DNA of 64,000 nt from Verrucomicrobiia bacterium (GCA_011525695.1 WYBX01000070.1:1-64000), one strand, 5' to 3'; positions 43,466-52,399 are shown, counted from the stretch's first letter. The notes: a model not told the origin generated them from the letters alone. A program made the numbers and translations.

Positions 43466-44569
43466 TCAGGATTTGATGAAGATGCCCTTCAGGTTCATCT
43501 CGAGCTGCTGCGGGTTCGGCGAGAACTTGACCCCGTCCGCCTTGCTGATTTTTCCCGCCTTGATCAGCCGGTAGAGATCCTTGTTGAAGGAGAACGTGGC
43601 CGAATCCGCATTGCTCTCGAGCAGGCCCTGGATCTTCTCGTTCTGCCCCTCGAGAATCAGGTTTCTTACCGTCGCATCGGCATTGAGAATCTCGTTCGCC
43701 GGCACCCGGCCGCTGCCCTCGATCGTGGGAATGAGCTTCTGGCAGATGAATCCCCGGAGCGATCCCGCAATCGCCCGGCGCGCCTGCACCACCTCCTCGG
43801 CAGGGAAGAACTCGAACAGCCGCGTCAGCGACTGTGCCACCGTGGCCGCGTGCATCGTGGAAAACACCAGATGGCCCGTCTCCGCCGCCGAAATGGCGGT
43901 CTCGAACGTTTCCCGGTCGCGCATTTCGCCGACCAGGATGATGTCGGGATTCTGCCGGAGGACGGCCTTGATCGCCAATTGGAAGTTCGGCACGTCGAGC
44001 CCGATCTCGCGCTGTTGGAACAGCGACTTGTCATCCTGGAACGTATACTCGATGGGGTCCTCGATCGTCACGATGTGCTTGTCGAGGTTCTGGTTAATCC
44101 AGTTCAGCATCGCCGCCATCGTGGAACTCTTGCCGGAGCCGGTCGCGCCGCACACGAGCAGGATGCCGTCCTTGGCCTGGCAGAGTTTCACCAGGGCCGC
44201 CTCCGTTTCGCCCAATCCCAGCTGACCAAAGCTCGGCACGGTGCTCTTGATGTGCCGCATCACGATGCTCACGAGCCCGCGCTGGTGAAACGCGTTGACG
44301 CGAAACCTGCCGACCCCGTCGGCGGAATACGCGAAGTCAACCTGGCCCTCGTCATCCCAGCGCGGCTTGAAGATCTTGGGCACGTGCTCCACCACGAACG
44401 CCTCCGCCTCCGGGCACGTGATCGGGTCCATGTCGACCGGCTTCAGCTTTCCCGCCATGCGGACATAACCGGGCTTGTTCGATTTGATGATCACGTCGCT
44501 CACGCCGCTATCCACGGCCAGCTTGAGCAAGTCGTTGATCATCTCGGTATGCGGAGTGATGGTGGTCAT
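43466..44569 (-). CDS. pilT: Twitching-motility ATPase PilT/PilU family
   Basis: 367-residue hexameric ATPase that retracts type IV pili at the cytoplasmic face. Walker A is CGATGSGKSSTMAAML, the Asp box TIEDPIEYTFQDDKSLFQQREIG, Walker B IILVGEMRDRET and the His box HLVFSTMHAATVAQSLTR. ADATVRNLILEGQ corresponds to the AIRNLIRE motif needed for retraction. PilT and PilU are hard to separate by sequence alone. It is divergent from dapA across 59 bases. No pilus structural gene is adjacent, although a pseudopilin lies at 57982. Confidence 0.93.
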   Translation of the reverse strand: MTTITPHTEMINDLLKLAVDSGVSDVIIKSNKPGYVRMAGKLKPVDMDPITCPEAEAFVVEHVPKIFKPRWDDEGQVDFAYSADGVGRFRVNAFHQRGLVSIVMRHIKSTVPSFGQLGLGETEAALVKLCQAKDGILLVCGATGSGKSSTMAAMLNWINQNLDKHIVTIEDPIEYTFQDDKSLFQQREIGLDVPNFQLAIKAVLRQNPDIILVGEMRDRETFETAISAAETGHLVFSTMHAATVAQSLTRLFEFFPAEEVVQARRAIAGSLRGFICQKLIPTIEGSGRVPANEILNADATVRNLILEGQNEKIQGLLESNADSATFSFNKDLYRLIKAGKISKADGVKFSPNPQQLEMNLKGIFIKS

Positions 44570-44628
44570 GGGAAAAAAGCGTTGCGGATTCCGTAATTCG
44601 CCCTGCTCTCATCAGCAAGGCTTCATTC

Positions 44629-45513
44629 ATGAAACTCCGTCCTCTGACCGGCACGATCACCGCACTTGCCACTCCGTTCGACAACGGACGAATCGCCTTT
44701 GCCGATCTCGAGAAACTCGTCGCCTACCAGATCCGTGGCGGCATCAATGGCCTGGTGCCGGTCGGCACCACCGGCGAATCGCCGACGCTCGATCATGAGG
44801 AGCACATGGAGGTGATCCGGTTTGTCATCGCCGAGGCGCGGGGCCGCGTGCCGGTGATTGCCGGCACCGGATCCAATTCGACGCATGAGGCCATCGAGCT
44901 CACGCGGCAGGCCCATGACGCCGGGGCGAATGCCATGCTGGTGGTCGCTCCGTATTACAACAAGCCGAGCCAGGAGGGGCTGTTCCGCCATTTTTCCGCC
45001 ATCGCCGAGGTCACCGACCGGCCGATCGTCCTCTATTCGATTCCGGGTCGTTGCGGAATCGAGATCAGTGTCGGCGTCGTCGAACGTCTGCGCGCCCGCT
45101 ACCCGCATGTCGCCTGGGTCAAGGAGGCCGGCGGCAGCGTCGACCGCGTCGACCAGCTAAAGCAGGCGATGGGAGCCGACATCACGGTCCTCAGTGGTGA
45201 CGACTCCCTCACCCTGCCCTTCATGGCGGTGGGAGCAGAAGGCGTCATCAGTGTCGCCTCGAATGTCTACGTCCGGGAGATCGGCCGGATGGTCCAGGCG
45301 GCGCTGGCCAATGATTTCCGGAAGGCGGCGCGGCTGCACCGGCAGCTGTATCCGGCTTTCAAGACATTGTTCATCGAGCCCAATCCGGTGCCAATCAAGG
45401 TGGCCCTTGCCCGCGCCGGGATCATCTCCTCTGCCGCGGTGCGTCCGCCCTTGTGTGAAATGACGCCTGCCAATGCCCGGACGCTCGAGCAGGTGCTCGC
45501 CCGGCTGGATTAA
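44629..45513 (+). CDS. dapA: 4-Hydroxy-tetrahydrodipicolinate synthase
   Basis: 294-residue TIM-barrel aldolase that joins pyruvate and aspartate semialdehyde at the start of lysine and meso-diaminopimelate synthesis. It shows GLVPVGTTGESPTLDHEEH (substrate site), VVAPYYNKPSQEG, the catalytic Tyr in IVLYSIPGR and the Schiff-base Lys in VAWVKEAGG. The usual NVPGR is SIPGR here. dapB starts five bases after its stop, so the two form one operon, and ruvA follows. Confidence 0.96.
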   Translation: MKLRPLTGTITALATPFDNGRIAFADLEKLVAYQIRGGINGLVPVGTTGESPTLDHEEHMEVIRFVIAEARGRVPVIAGTGSNSTHEAIELTRQAHDAGANAMLVVAPYYNKPSQEGLFRHFSAIAEVTDRPIVLYSIPGRCGIEISVGVVERLRARYPHVAWVKEAGGSVDRVDQLKQAMGADITVLSGDDSLTLPFMAVGAEGVISVASNVYVREIGRMVQAALANDFRKAARLHRQLYPAFKTLFIEPNPVPIKVALARAGIISSAAVRPPLCEMTPANARTLEQVLARLD

Positions 45514-45517
45514 CGCC

Positions 45518-46249
45518 ATGGCCCTCACCATTCTCATCCACGGCGCCCGCGGACGCATGGGCCACGCGGTCGCCGCGGCCGCGAAGGAACTCGGGGTCGC
45601 GGTTGGCGCCGCCGTCGACCTGGGCGATGATTTGCCGGCGGCGCTCGCCGGGTGCGACGTCGCGATCGATTTCAGCTCCCATGCCGCGACCCGATCGCTC
45701 CTGGAAAACGCCGTCGCGGCGGGCAAACCGGTGGTGCTCGGCACGACCGGCCATCCCGCGGCGGAAAAACAGGCGCTGATCGCCCTCGCTCGCAAGGTGC
45801 CCTGCGTCTGGGCCGGCAATTTTTCCGTGGGCGTGAACCTGCTGTTCGCGCTGACCCGCCGGGCATCCGCCGTGCTCGGTCCCGACTATGATGCGGAGGT
45901 GGTGGAAATGCACCACCGGTTCAAGCAGGATGCGCCGAGCGGCACGGCCGCCCGGCTGCTCGAAATCATCCTCGAGGAACGAAAGCTCGATGCTGCCGCC
46001 GTGCGCCATGGCCGGCACGGGATCACCGGCCAGCGGCAATCCTCGGAGGTGGGCATGCACACGCTCCGCGGCGGCGATGTCGTCGGGGATCACACGGTGA
46101 TGTTTGCCGCCCTGGGCGAACGGCTGGAACTGACGCACAAGGCCAGCGATCGCCAAATCTTTGCCCGCGGCGCCCTTCGCGCCGCGCAATGGGTCGTCGC
46201 CCAGCCGCCCGGAGTCTACGACATGCAGGATGTGCTCGGACTGAAGTAG
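45518..46249 (+). CDS. dapB: 4-Hydroxy-tetrahydrodipicolinate reductase
   Basis: 243 residues. NAD(P)H-binding starts ILIHGARGRMG (family G-x-x-GRMG). The substrate-binding signature EMHHRFKQDAPSGTA contains the catalytic His pair and the Lys. GTTGHP and NFSVGVNLLF are also typical. It makes tetrahydrodipicolinate for lysine and peptidoglycan. The start at 45518 is four bases beyond the dapA stop; the earlier in-frame start inside dapA is not used. Confidence 0.96.
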   Translation: MALTILIHGARGRMGHAVAAAAKELGVAVGAAVDLGDDLPAALAGCDVAIDFSSHAATRSLLENAVAAGKPVVLGTTGHPAAEKQALIALARKVPCVWAGNFSVGVNLLFALTRRASAVLGPDYDAEVVEMHHRFKQDAPSGTAARLLEIILEERKLDAAAVRHGRHGITGQRQSSEVGMHTLRGGDVVGDHTVMFAALGERLELTHKASDRQIFARGALRAAQWVVAQPPGVYDMQDVLGLK

Positions 46250-46287
46250 CGGGCACCGACTCTCCGCCACCGCTGCCCGCCACTTCG

Positions 46288-46887
46288 ATGATCACGTCCC
46301 TCCAGGGTGTCCTCGCTTCCGCCACGCCGCTGCATGCCGTCATCGAATTGAACGGTTTCGGCTATGAGGTGAACATCCCGGTGACTACGGCGGAAAAGCT
46401 GCCGGCGCCCGGCACCACCGTGAAGCTGCACACCCTCGTCATTTATCGCGAGGACGCGCAGACCCTCTACGGCTTCGCCTCGGCTGCGGAGCGGGATTTT
46501 TTCCGGCTGATGATCGAGCAGGTCAGCGGGGTGGGCCCGAAGCTCGCGCTCACCATCATGAGCCGGCTCTCGCTGCCCTCGCTGGAAAGCGCGATTCGGA
46601 TGGGCGACATCAGCACCCTGGCAAAATGCCCGGGCATCGGGAAAAAGACCGCCGAGCGGCTGGTGGTGGAGCTGAAGTCGAAACTCGGCGGATCCGGCCT
46701 TGGCGCCGCGGCCGCCGCCGGCGAGGAACTCCCGGCGGCCGGCCCGACCGCGCATCGCGATGCCGTCGCCGCCTTGATGGCGCTGGGCTACAAGGGCGCC
46801 GACGCGGATCAGGCCGTGAGGCGGGCCGCGCTCGCCCTCGGCCCGGAGGCCACGACTGAGCAGTTGATCAAGAAATCGCTCAGCTGA
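46288..46887 (+). CDS. ruvA: Holliday junction DNA-binding protein RuvA
   Basis: 199 residues. Three domains: N-terminal OB fold (MITSLQGVLA, VIELNGFGYEVNIP), central helix-hairpin-helix pair (LMIEQVSGVGPKLALTIMS and LAKCPGIGKKTAERLVVELK), and a C-terminal domain that contacts RuvB (AVAALMALGYKGADADQAVRRA). It binds four-way junctions and steers the RuvB motor. ruvB and ruvC are not in the window. It is 38 bases after dapB, probably in the same transcript. Confidence 0.95.
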   Translation: MITSLQGVLASATPLHAVIELNGFGYEVNIPVTTAEKLPAPGTTVKLHTLVIYREDAQTLYGFASAAERDFFRLMIEQVSGVGPKLALTIMSRLSLPSLESAIRMGDISTLAKCPGIGKKTAERLVVELKSKLGGSGLGAAAAAGEELPAAGPTAHRDAVAALMALGYKGADADQAVRRAALALGPEATTEQLIKKSLS

Positions 46888-46909
46888 CCCGCCGCGCGGG
46901 TGGAAGCAC

Positions 46910-46939
46910 GATTTCATGTCGCAGCTGCGACATCGAATC
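46910..46939. repeat. Near-perfect 30-base palindrome (copy of 20649 element)
   Basis: GATTTCATGTCGCAG then CTGCGACATCGAATC; the left arm is identical to the left arm at 20649 and the right arm has two changes. It starts 22 bases after the ruvA stop and borders the transposase-like relic. Confidence 0.7.
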
Positions 46940-47091
46940 TGCAACAACGCCTCGATGTCGATCCGCAGCTGCTCGTGCAACTGCTGCGCCCGTCCGGAGG
47001 TGACGTTCTTGTCTTTCGAGGCGCTGGCCTTCAGATGCGTGCCGTCCTGACGATCTTCAACGAAAAAAATCCTCGAAAATGCCCAGGGCAT
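46937..47091 (-). pseudogene. Transposase-like relic
   Basis: On the minus strand an open stretch reads EDRQDGTHLKASASKDKN, then VTSGRAQQLHEQLRIDIEALL. The DGT-x-LKASASKDKN pattern resembles the region after the first catalytic Asp of IS1182-type transposases. Only about 45 codons remain; both the N-terminal part and the C-terminal catalytic Glu region are gone. The relic is bounded by the palindrome at 46910 and the GAAAATGCC hairpin at 47079. It is recognised from a short pattern only. Confidence 0.4.
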
Positions 47092-47172
47092 TTTCGCTAA
47101 GGAGGCTGTCGCCCGCCCAATTCTCGGTGCGCCCCTTTCAGAACGATCCGCCTAAGTCCGACAGACTCCTAG
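47079..47172. repeat. TAG-type repeat, copy 5, with companion hairpin
   Basis: The hairpin CGAAAATGCCC-AGGGCATTTTCG lies at about 47079-47100, followed by CTAAGGAGGCTGTCG and, at the other end, GTCCGACAGACTCCTAG (47156-47172). Read on the minus strand it begins TAGGAGTCTGTCGGACTTA. That TAG is in frame six bases after the TGA stop of leuD, giving a second stop. Confidence 0.7.
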
Positions 47173-47174
47173 CC

Positions 47175-47777
47175 TCAGGCCGCCAGGTACGGAAGCGACT
47201 TCGTCCGCTCCCGCACGGCTGGCAGCCCGTCGAGGAGTTCGCCGATCGCATCCCAGCGGCCATTGACCAGCGCATCGCGGGCCGACGGCCGGACGACGGC
47301 TTTCACCGTCAGGCCCGGGCAGCGAATTTCCTGGCCGGCCACGTCGAGCACCAGCTCCACCGTGGGGTCCGCCTCGATTGCGGCCGCCAGTTTCGCGATG
47401 TCCTCGCGGCTGGCCTCGAAGCAGGGGATGCCGAGCGTCGTGCAATTGCCGAAGAAGATCTCCGCGAAATTCTCGGCCACCAGCGCCTTGAAGCCATGCT
47501 TCTGGATCGCCTGGGGAGCATGCTCGCGCGACGAACCACAGCCGAAGTTGGCGCCGGAAAGCAGCACCGTGGCACCCTGGAAGCGGGGATCGTTCAACGG
47601 ATGCGGCTTGTCCGTGCCGTCGGCATGCTTCCGCACGTCGTAAAACAGGAACTCGCCGAGGCCGTCGAACGTGACGCACTTCATGAACCGGGCGGGGATG
47701 ATTCGATCGGTGTCGATGTCGTTGCCCGGAACGAACACGCCGCGACCGGTGACCTGGGTGATTTTTGCGAGTGCCAT
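47175..47777 (-). CDS. leuD: 3-Isopropylmalate dehydratase small subunit
   Basis: 200 residues. The swivel domain of isopropylmalate isomerase in leucine synthesis. It shows GNDIDTDRIIPARFMK (family substrate loop) and LLSGANFGCGSSREHAPQAI, with FFGNCTTLGIPCF further on. Its partner LeuC is encoded 144 bases upstream on the same strand. That gap holds short TTCGCGG repeats but no recognisable gene. Confidence 0.95.
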   Translation of the reverse strand: MALAKITQVTGRGVFVPGNDIDTDRIIPARFMKCVTFDGLGEFLFYDVRKHADGTDKPHPLNDPRFQGATVLLSGANFGCGSSREHAPQAIQKHGFKALVAENFAEIFFGNCTTLGIPCFEASREDIAKLAAAIEADPTVELVLDVAGQEIRCPGLTVKAVVRPSARDALVNGRWDAIGELLDGLPAVRERTKSLPYLAA

Positions 47778-47921
47778 ATTCTGCGAGTTTAAGCCTGAAG
47801 TTTACTTGTAAGTGCCGGAAGCCGGTGCGGGGGCAGGTTGTTGGGTTCCCTTCGCGGAACTTCGCGTGCTTCGCGGTGGAATTGCATTGTCACGGGTCGG
47901 TTTTCCGAAACGGCTTCGGTG

Positions 47922-49343
47922 TCAGTTCGACGGGCCGACGTCGAAAACCTCGCGAGCATCCGCCACACTGCCGGTGACCGCCGCCGCGGCGACCATCAGC
48001 GGGCTCATCAGCAGCGTCCGGCCGGTGGGGCTGCCCTGGCGGCCCTTGAAATTGCGGTTGGAGGAGCTCGCACAAAGCTGATCGCCGACCAGCTTGTCGG
48101 GATTCATGGCGAGGCACATGGAGCAGCCCGCAGCGCGCCATTCGAATCCGGCTTCGGACAGGATCTTGTCGATGCCCAGCTTTTCGCACTGGAGCGACAC
48201 GATCTGGGAACCGGGTACGGCAATCGCCTTCACCCCTGGCGCCACGCGGCGTCCCTTGAGGAAGCGCGCGACTTCCTGAAAGTCGCTCAGCCGGCCGTTC
48301 GTGCACGAACCGAGGAACGCCACGTCAATCCTCGTGCCCTTGATCGCGGCGCCCGGCTGCAGCTTCATATAGGCGAGCGCTTCCTCAATCGAAGCCTTCT
48401 CATCGACGGCCTCGACCCGGGCCGGATCCGGAATCGATTCCAGGATCGAAATCCCCTGGCCGGGATTGATCCCCCACGTCACGGTGGGCGCGATGTCCTG
48501 TCCCGCGATGGTGACGACGTCGTCGTAATGGCATCCCGGATCGCTGGCGAATCCCCGCCAGCGTTCGACGGCCTGTTCCCAGGCCGCACCCTGGGGTGAG
48601 TACGGGCGGCCCTTCAGGTAGTCGAAGGTGGTCTGATCCGGATTCACGTAACCGGCCCGCGCCCCGCCCTCGATCGACATGTTGCACACCGTCATCCGCT
48701 CCTCCATCGAGAACCGCTCGAAGACCTCGCCACCATACTCGTAGGCGAAACCGGTGCCGCCATTGACGCCCAGCACACGGATGATGTGCAGGATGACATC
48801 CTTCGCGTAAACGCCGGGCCGCAGCCTGCCGGTCACGTTGATCCGGCGCACCTTCAACTTGCCCAGCGCCATCGTCTGCGTCGCCAGCACGTCGCGAATC
48901 TGGGTGGTGCCGATTCCAAAGGCCACGGCCCCGAAGGCTCCGTGCGTGCTCGTGTGCGAGTCGCCGCACGCAATCGTCGTGCCCGGCTGGGTGATCCCCT
49001 GTTCCGGCCCGACAATGTGGACGATGCCCTGCTTGCCCGTCGCGCGATCGAAGAACGTGATCCCGAATTCCGCGCAGTTCTTCCGCAGTTCATCCATCAT
49101 CGCCTGTGCGAGCGGATCCCGGTACGGCTCGACCAACTGATCGGTCGGCACGATGTGGTCGACCGTGGCAAACGTGCGGTGGGGCATCGCCACCTTCAAC
49201 CCGAGGTCGCGCAGCATCCCGAACGCCTGCGGGCTCGTCACCTCGTGGATCAGGTGCGTGCCGATCAGCAGCTGCGTCTGACCGTTGGCCAGGGTGCGGA
49301 CGGCGTGGGCTTCCCAGACTTTTTCGAAGAGTGATTTGGGCAT
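47922..49343 (-). CDS. leuC: 3-Isopropylmalate dehydratase large subunit
   Basis: 473-residue aconitase-family enzyme carrying a [4Fe-4S] cluster. The cluster cysteines are in [11 protein letters not shown] and in [11 protein letters not shown] (C-x-x-C). [15 protein letters not shown] and [14 protein letters not shown] are typical. It isomerises 2-isopropylmalate to 3-isopropylmalate. The start is [10 protein letters not shown]; the upstream extension would overlap the divergent lysR gene. It is divergent from the regulator at 49430 across 86 bases containing two dyads. Confidence 0.96.
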   Translation of the reverse strand: MPKSLFEKVWEAHAVRTLANGQTQLLIGTHLIHEVTSPQAFGMLRDLGLKVAMPHRTFATVDHIVPTDQLVEPYRDPLAQAMMDELRKNCAEFGITFFDRATGKQGIVHIVGPEQGITQPGTTIACGDSHTSTHGAFGAVAFGIGTTQIRDVLATQTMALGKLKVRRINVTGRLRPGVYAKDVILHIIRVLGVNGGTGFAYEYGGEVFERFSMEERMTVCNMSIEGGARAGYVNPDQTTFDYLKGRPYSPQGAAWEQAVERWRGFASDPGCHYDDVVTIAGQDIAPTVTWGINPGQGISILESIPDPARVEAVDEKASIEEALAYMKLQPGAAIKGTRIDVAFLGSCTNGRLSDFQEVARFLKGRRVAPGVKAIAVPGSQIVSLQCEKLGIDKILSEAGFEWRAAGCSMCLAMNPDKLVGDQLCASSSNRNFKGRQGSPTGRTLLMSPLMVAAAAVTGSVADAREVFDVGPSN

Positions 49344-49355
49344 CGGAGGGCGGTC

Positions 49356-49422
49356 ATGGTAACAGGAAGTTGCCATAACCGGGAAATACTTATTTATCCG
49401 CCGGTGATGCCGTACAGGCATC
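49356..49422. promoter_or_regulatory. Putative LysR-type operator between leuC and lysR
   Basis: Two dyads lie in the divergent gap. ATGGTAAC-AGGAA-GTTGCCAT (49356-49376) has eight-base arms with one mismatch. GATGCC-GTACA-GGCATC (49406-49422) has perfect arms and fits T-N11-A, the LysR-family binding pattern. An AT-rich stretch (AAATACTTATTTAT) between them could hold a promoter. Inferred, not tested. Confidence 0.55.
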
Positions 49423-49429
49423 AGTCACC

Positions 49430-50338
49430 ATGGCGCGCGAATACCAGTTTCCGTTCGAACTCCGGCATCTCGTTTATTTCCGGGAAGTCGCACGCGCGCT
49501 TCACTTCCGAAAGGCCGCCGAAGCGCTGGCCATCGCCCAGCCGGCGCTCAGCCGGGCGGTGGCCCAGCTGGAGGCGGCGCTCGACACCAATCTCCTGGAC
49601 CGGACGCGCCGCGGGGTGGAACTCACCCCCGCCGGCCGGCTCCTCCTCGAGCGGCTCGAACCGCTGCTCCGGGGCCTGGCCGCCATCCCCGCCGACGTCC
49701 AGGCGCTCGCCGGAGGGCAGACCGGCCATGTGCGGATCGCGTTCACGGGGCTGGCGATGGCCACGGTGCTCCCGCGGATCCTCCGGGAGTTTCACCAGTT
49801 GCATCCCCGAATCCGGCTGGAGCTGACGGAGTCGCCGACTTCTGCGCAACTGGCCGGGCTCCAGGCCGGCGACTTTGCCTGCGGCTTTTTCCACCCCGAT
49901 GCCCCGGCCGCGGCGCTGCGCACCCGGCTTCTGCTCCGTGAACGCAATGGCGTCCTGCTTCCGGCGATGCATCCGCTCGCCCGCCGACGGATCCTCCGGC
50001 TGCGGGACCTTGCCGCCACGCCCTTTGTCCTCTTTCCCCGCACCCACAATCCCGGGTTCTACGATCGGATCCTGGCGGCGTTTTCAACCGCCGGTGTCAC
50101 GCCGAAGATCGCCGAGGAGGTCTGGCCGCGGGCCAACGGCGTGGGCCTGGTTCGTGCCGGGCTGGGGGTGACCTTCATGACGCCCTCCGAGGCCCAGCAC
50201 CTTCCGCCGGAGGTGACCTTTCGCTCCCTGGGAGGACCGGCACCGGAAAGCCGGCTCGTGCTGGGCTGGAGACAGCATCCCGATCCGGAACCGGCACTCG
50301 AAGCCTTCCTTTCAATTGCGACCCGGGTTGCGGCTTAG
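49430..50338 (+). CDS. LysR-family transcriptional regulator
   Basis: 302 residues. An N-terminal winged helix-turn-helix (LRHLVYFREVARALHFRKAAEALAIAQPALSRAVAQLE) is followed by a periplasmic-binding-like effector domain (about 95-295, VRIAFTGLAMATVLPRILREFHQLHP). The DNA-binding part and effector-domain opening resemble the CatR/BenM/AlsR group. It is divergent from leuC, and two dyads sit in the shared gap, so it probably controls leuCD and itself. Its effector could be a leucine-pathway intermediate; that is inference. Confidence 0.9.
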   Translation: MAREYQFPFELRHLVYFREVARALHFRKAAEALAIAQPALSRAVAQLEAALDTNLLDRTRRGVELTPAGRLLLERLEPLLRGLAAIPADVQALAGGQTGHVRIAFTGLAMATVLPRILREFHQLHPRIRLELTESPTSAQLAGLQAGDFACGFFHPDAPAAALRTRLLLRERNGVLLPAMHPLARRRILRLRDLAATPFVLFPRTHNPGFYDRILAAFSTAGVTPKIAEEVWPRANGVGLVRAGLGVTFMTPSEAQHLPPEVTFRSLGGPAPESRLVLGWRQHPDPEPALEAFLSIATRVAA

Positions 50339-50357
50339 CTCGCATAATTCCCAAGTA

Positions 50358-50399
50358 GCGCCAGTCTCCGACTGGCGCCCGCCGGTCGGAGACCGGCGC
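50358..50399. repeat. Two tandem GC-rich hairpins
   Basis: GCGCCAGTC-TCC-GACTGGCGC (50358-50378) is followed by GCCGGTC-GGA-GACCGGC (50381-50397). The second is also an imperfect inverted copy of the first. They lie between the convergent lysR and the transglutaminase-like gene and could end transcription from both sides. The rest of the gap to 50493 shows nothing. Confidence 0.65.
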
Positions 50400-50493
50400 T
50401 TCCATGTCCGGCATTCGACAGGGTGTTGGAGCAAGTCGCAGGCAGGTGCGAAATTTCCCGGTTAGCTCCGCCCGGGTATGCCCCCCACGACCG

Positions 50494-52344
50494 TCACTTG
50501 CCCCTGGCTCGGATGGTCTGTGCCAGCCGGGACAGCTCCTGATCGAGCTGGCTGTTGGGCTCAACCTGCATGGTTCGACGGGCACGTTCCACCGCCTTGG
50601 CTGCCTCCCCCGGCTGCTCGAGCGCGAGCAGATGCCGGGCAAAGGGCGTCACGATCTGATCGAAGAATGTCACCCCGGCACCGCGGCCATAGAGGTCCAC
50701 GACCTGGTTGTAGGCTGCGATCTGTCCAGCCAGTGGCAGGGTCTCGATGGCGCGGGTGAGGTTCTCGCGCGCCTGCTGCACGCTGAGGTCCGCCCGCGCC
50801 GCCTGGTTCTTCACCGCGATCCGCCTCAGCTCCGCGTCTGCTTCACTCACCTGCCCCCTTGCGCGGAGACTTTGGGCCACGCGATTCACATAAAGTGCCT
50901 CGAGATCCGGATACCGGCGGAAAGCGAGGGCTGCCTCGCGCAGCAGGGTCTCGATTCTCCTCGGCTCGGCCCCTTCCCGTTCTGCGGCCGCAACCAACGT
51001 TTCCCAGCCCGGCTGGTTGCGCGGTTCGAAGCTGACGGCCTTCCGGGCCGCGCGCGACGCCGCGGCGGGATCCCGGGCCGCAAGAAAACCCGCGGCGAAA
51101 GCCGCGTGCACCTGCGACTGCCGGTAGGCTGGATAGTCCCGGAAACGCTCGGAAAGAAAACGGAGTTCATGATCGGTCAGTTCGCGCCACGTTTGCGGAT
51201 CCAGCGCACGGCCGGTCACGAAACGCTGCTCGCCGTACCGCCCGGCATCCAGCTGCCACTTCAAATCGCCGTCGAGAAAGCCAAACCACGCGTGGCGGCC
51301 ATCGTTGCCCGCGCCGTAAAAGAGCAGCGTGGGCACGCCCCGTGCCTTGCCCGCCTGGGTGGCAAAATAGGCCTGGTCCGCGCAGATTCCGCCGTGTTGG
51401 AGGATCTCCGCCAGCCGGTAACTCGGCCCGCCCCAGATGGGCTGGTTTTGCTCGAGCCGATCCCGCCGGTATTTGATCATGGTGTACGCGTCCGCCAGTT
51501 TCGGCAGCGGCAGTCCGGGCACGCCCTGGGCCCATTCGAGTTCGGCGAACGGGGCCGCGGCATCGACGACGAACTTCAGCTCGTCCGTGCCCAGGCGGCC
51601 GAGCGCGTGATAGGTACGGCCGAGTTCCTGCTGGCGCACCCACCAGGCGAACGCCTCGGCCGGCGCCGGGAGCCGGCGCGGCAGGGCTCCGGGGGTGACC
51701 TGGGCATGGGGCCAGTTGGGCGGCGGCGGCAGGTCGTACACCACGCCGATCGCCAGGGCCAGGCTCGAATAGCGCCGGAATCTTGTCGGATCCTTCTGGT
51801 GCAACTCGGTCAGAATCTCAAACACCCGCGGCAGGTAATCCACGGCGTTTACGTGGGTGAAGAAATTGGCGCTGAACGCCGGGTTGCCCAGGGCCCACGC
51901 CTGCAGTTCCGGCCCCAATGAGGCGCCGAGCGGCTGGGGTCGACCTTCGTACTGGCTCGCCATGTTGGAATGACCGACCTGGGCGGCATTCACTGCGGCA
52001 ATCCAGCGCTGGATGTACTCCGGCTCCCGCTGGCCCAGCAACTTGGCCCAGCTGTAAAGGTAGAACCACGCCTCGGCAGCCTGCACCTTCTCCCGCTCGT
52101 AGGCCAGCAGGGCTGCCTGGCGCAATCCGGCCACCTGGGGAAGCCATCCGTCACGGCGTGCCGCCGCCAGGATGGCGGTCACCCGCTGCGGCTTTGGCGC
52201 GTAAAGTGCCTCCGCCTCGGGTATCGGCAGGGCCGAGACGCGGCCAATTCCGAGCGCCAGGATGCCACTCGCCACGAGTATCCGGCCAAGCCGCCACCCC
52301 CGGCCTGGAGGAACCGGCATTGCAGTGGCGCCACGTTGGACCAT
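50494..52344 (-). CDS. Exported transglutaminase-like protein with C-terminal helical repeats
   Basis: About 616 residues with a signal peptide (RILVASGILALGIGRVSA). The middle has a papain/transglutaminase-like site: Cys321 in GGICADQAYFATQAGKARG, His351 in GRHAWFGF and Asp366 in QLDAGRY, in the order and spacing of the superfamily's catalytic triad. Before it lies a helical region (about 60-290), and after it (about 420-600) alpha-helical repeats resembling tetratricopeptides, for example ASRAARKAVSFEPRNQPGWETLV and AEAELRR-like pairs. It may cut or modify cell-wall or secreted proteins. Starts at 52344 and 52320 are both possible. No neighbour clarifies the role. Confidence 0.8.
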   Translation of the reverse strand: MVQRGATAMPVPPGRGWRLGRILVASGILALGIGRVSALPIPEAEALYAPKPQRVTAILAAARRDGWLPQVAGLRQAALLAYEREKVQAAEAWFYLYSWAKLLGQREPEYIQRWIAAVNAAQVGHSNMASQYEGRPQPLGASLGPELQAWALGNPAFSANFFTHVNAVDYLPRVFEILTELHQKDPTRFRRYSSLALAIGVVYDLPPPPNWPHAQVTPGALPRRLPAPAEAFAWWVRQQELGRTYHALGRLGTDELKFVVDAAAPFAELEWAQGVPGLPLPKLADAYTMIKYRRDRLEQNQPIWGGPSYRLAEILQHGGICADQAYFATQAGKARGVPTLLFYGAGNDGRHAWFGFLDGDLKWQLDAGRYGEQRFVTGRALDPQTWRELTDHELRFLSERFRDYPAYRQSQVHAAFAAGFLAARDPAAASRAARKAVSFEPRNQPGWETLVAAAEREGAEPRRIETLLREAALAFRRYPDLEALYVNRVAQSLRARGQVSEADAELRRIAVKNQAARADLSVQQARENLTRAIETLPLAGQIAAYNQVVDLYGRGAGVTFFDQIVTPFARHLLALEQPGEAAKAVERARRTMQVEPNSQLDQELSRLAQTIRARGK

Positions 52345-52399
52345 GCGAATGTCGTAACGACTCCCGCGCCTGATGCGAAGCGCAGATTCATGGCGGTGG

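Noticed and set aside
46900..47100. A 66-codon plus-strand frame after ruvA
   Set aside because: The opposite strand gives the transposase-like reading, and this frame runs through two palindromes.
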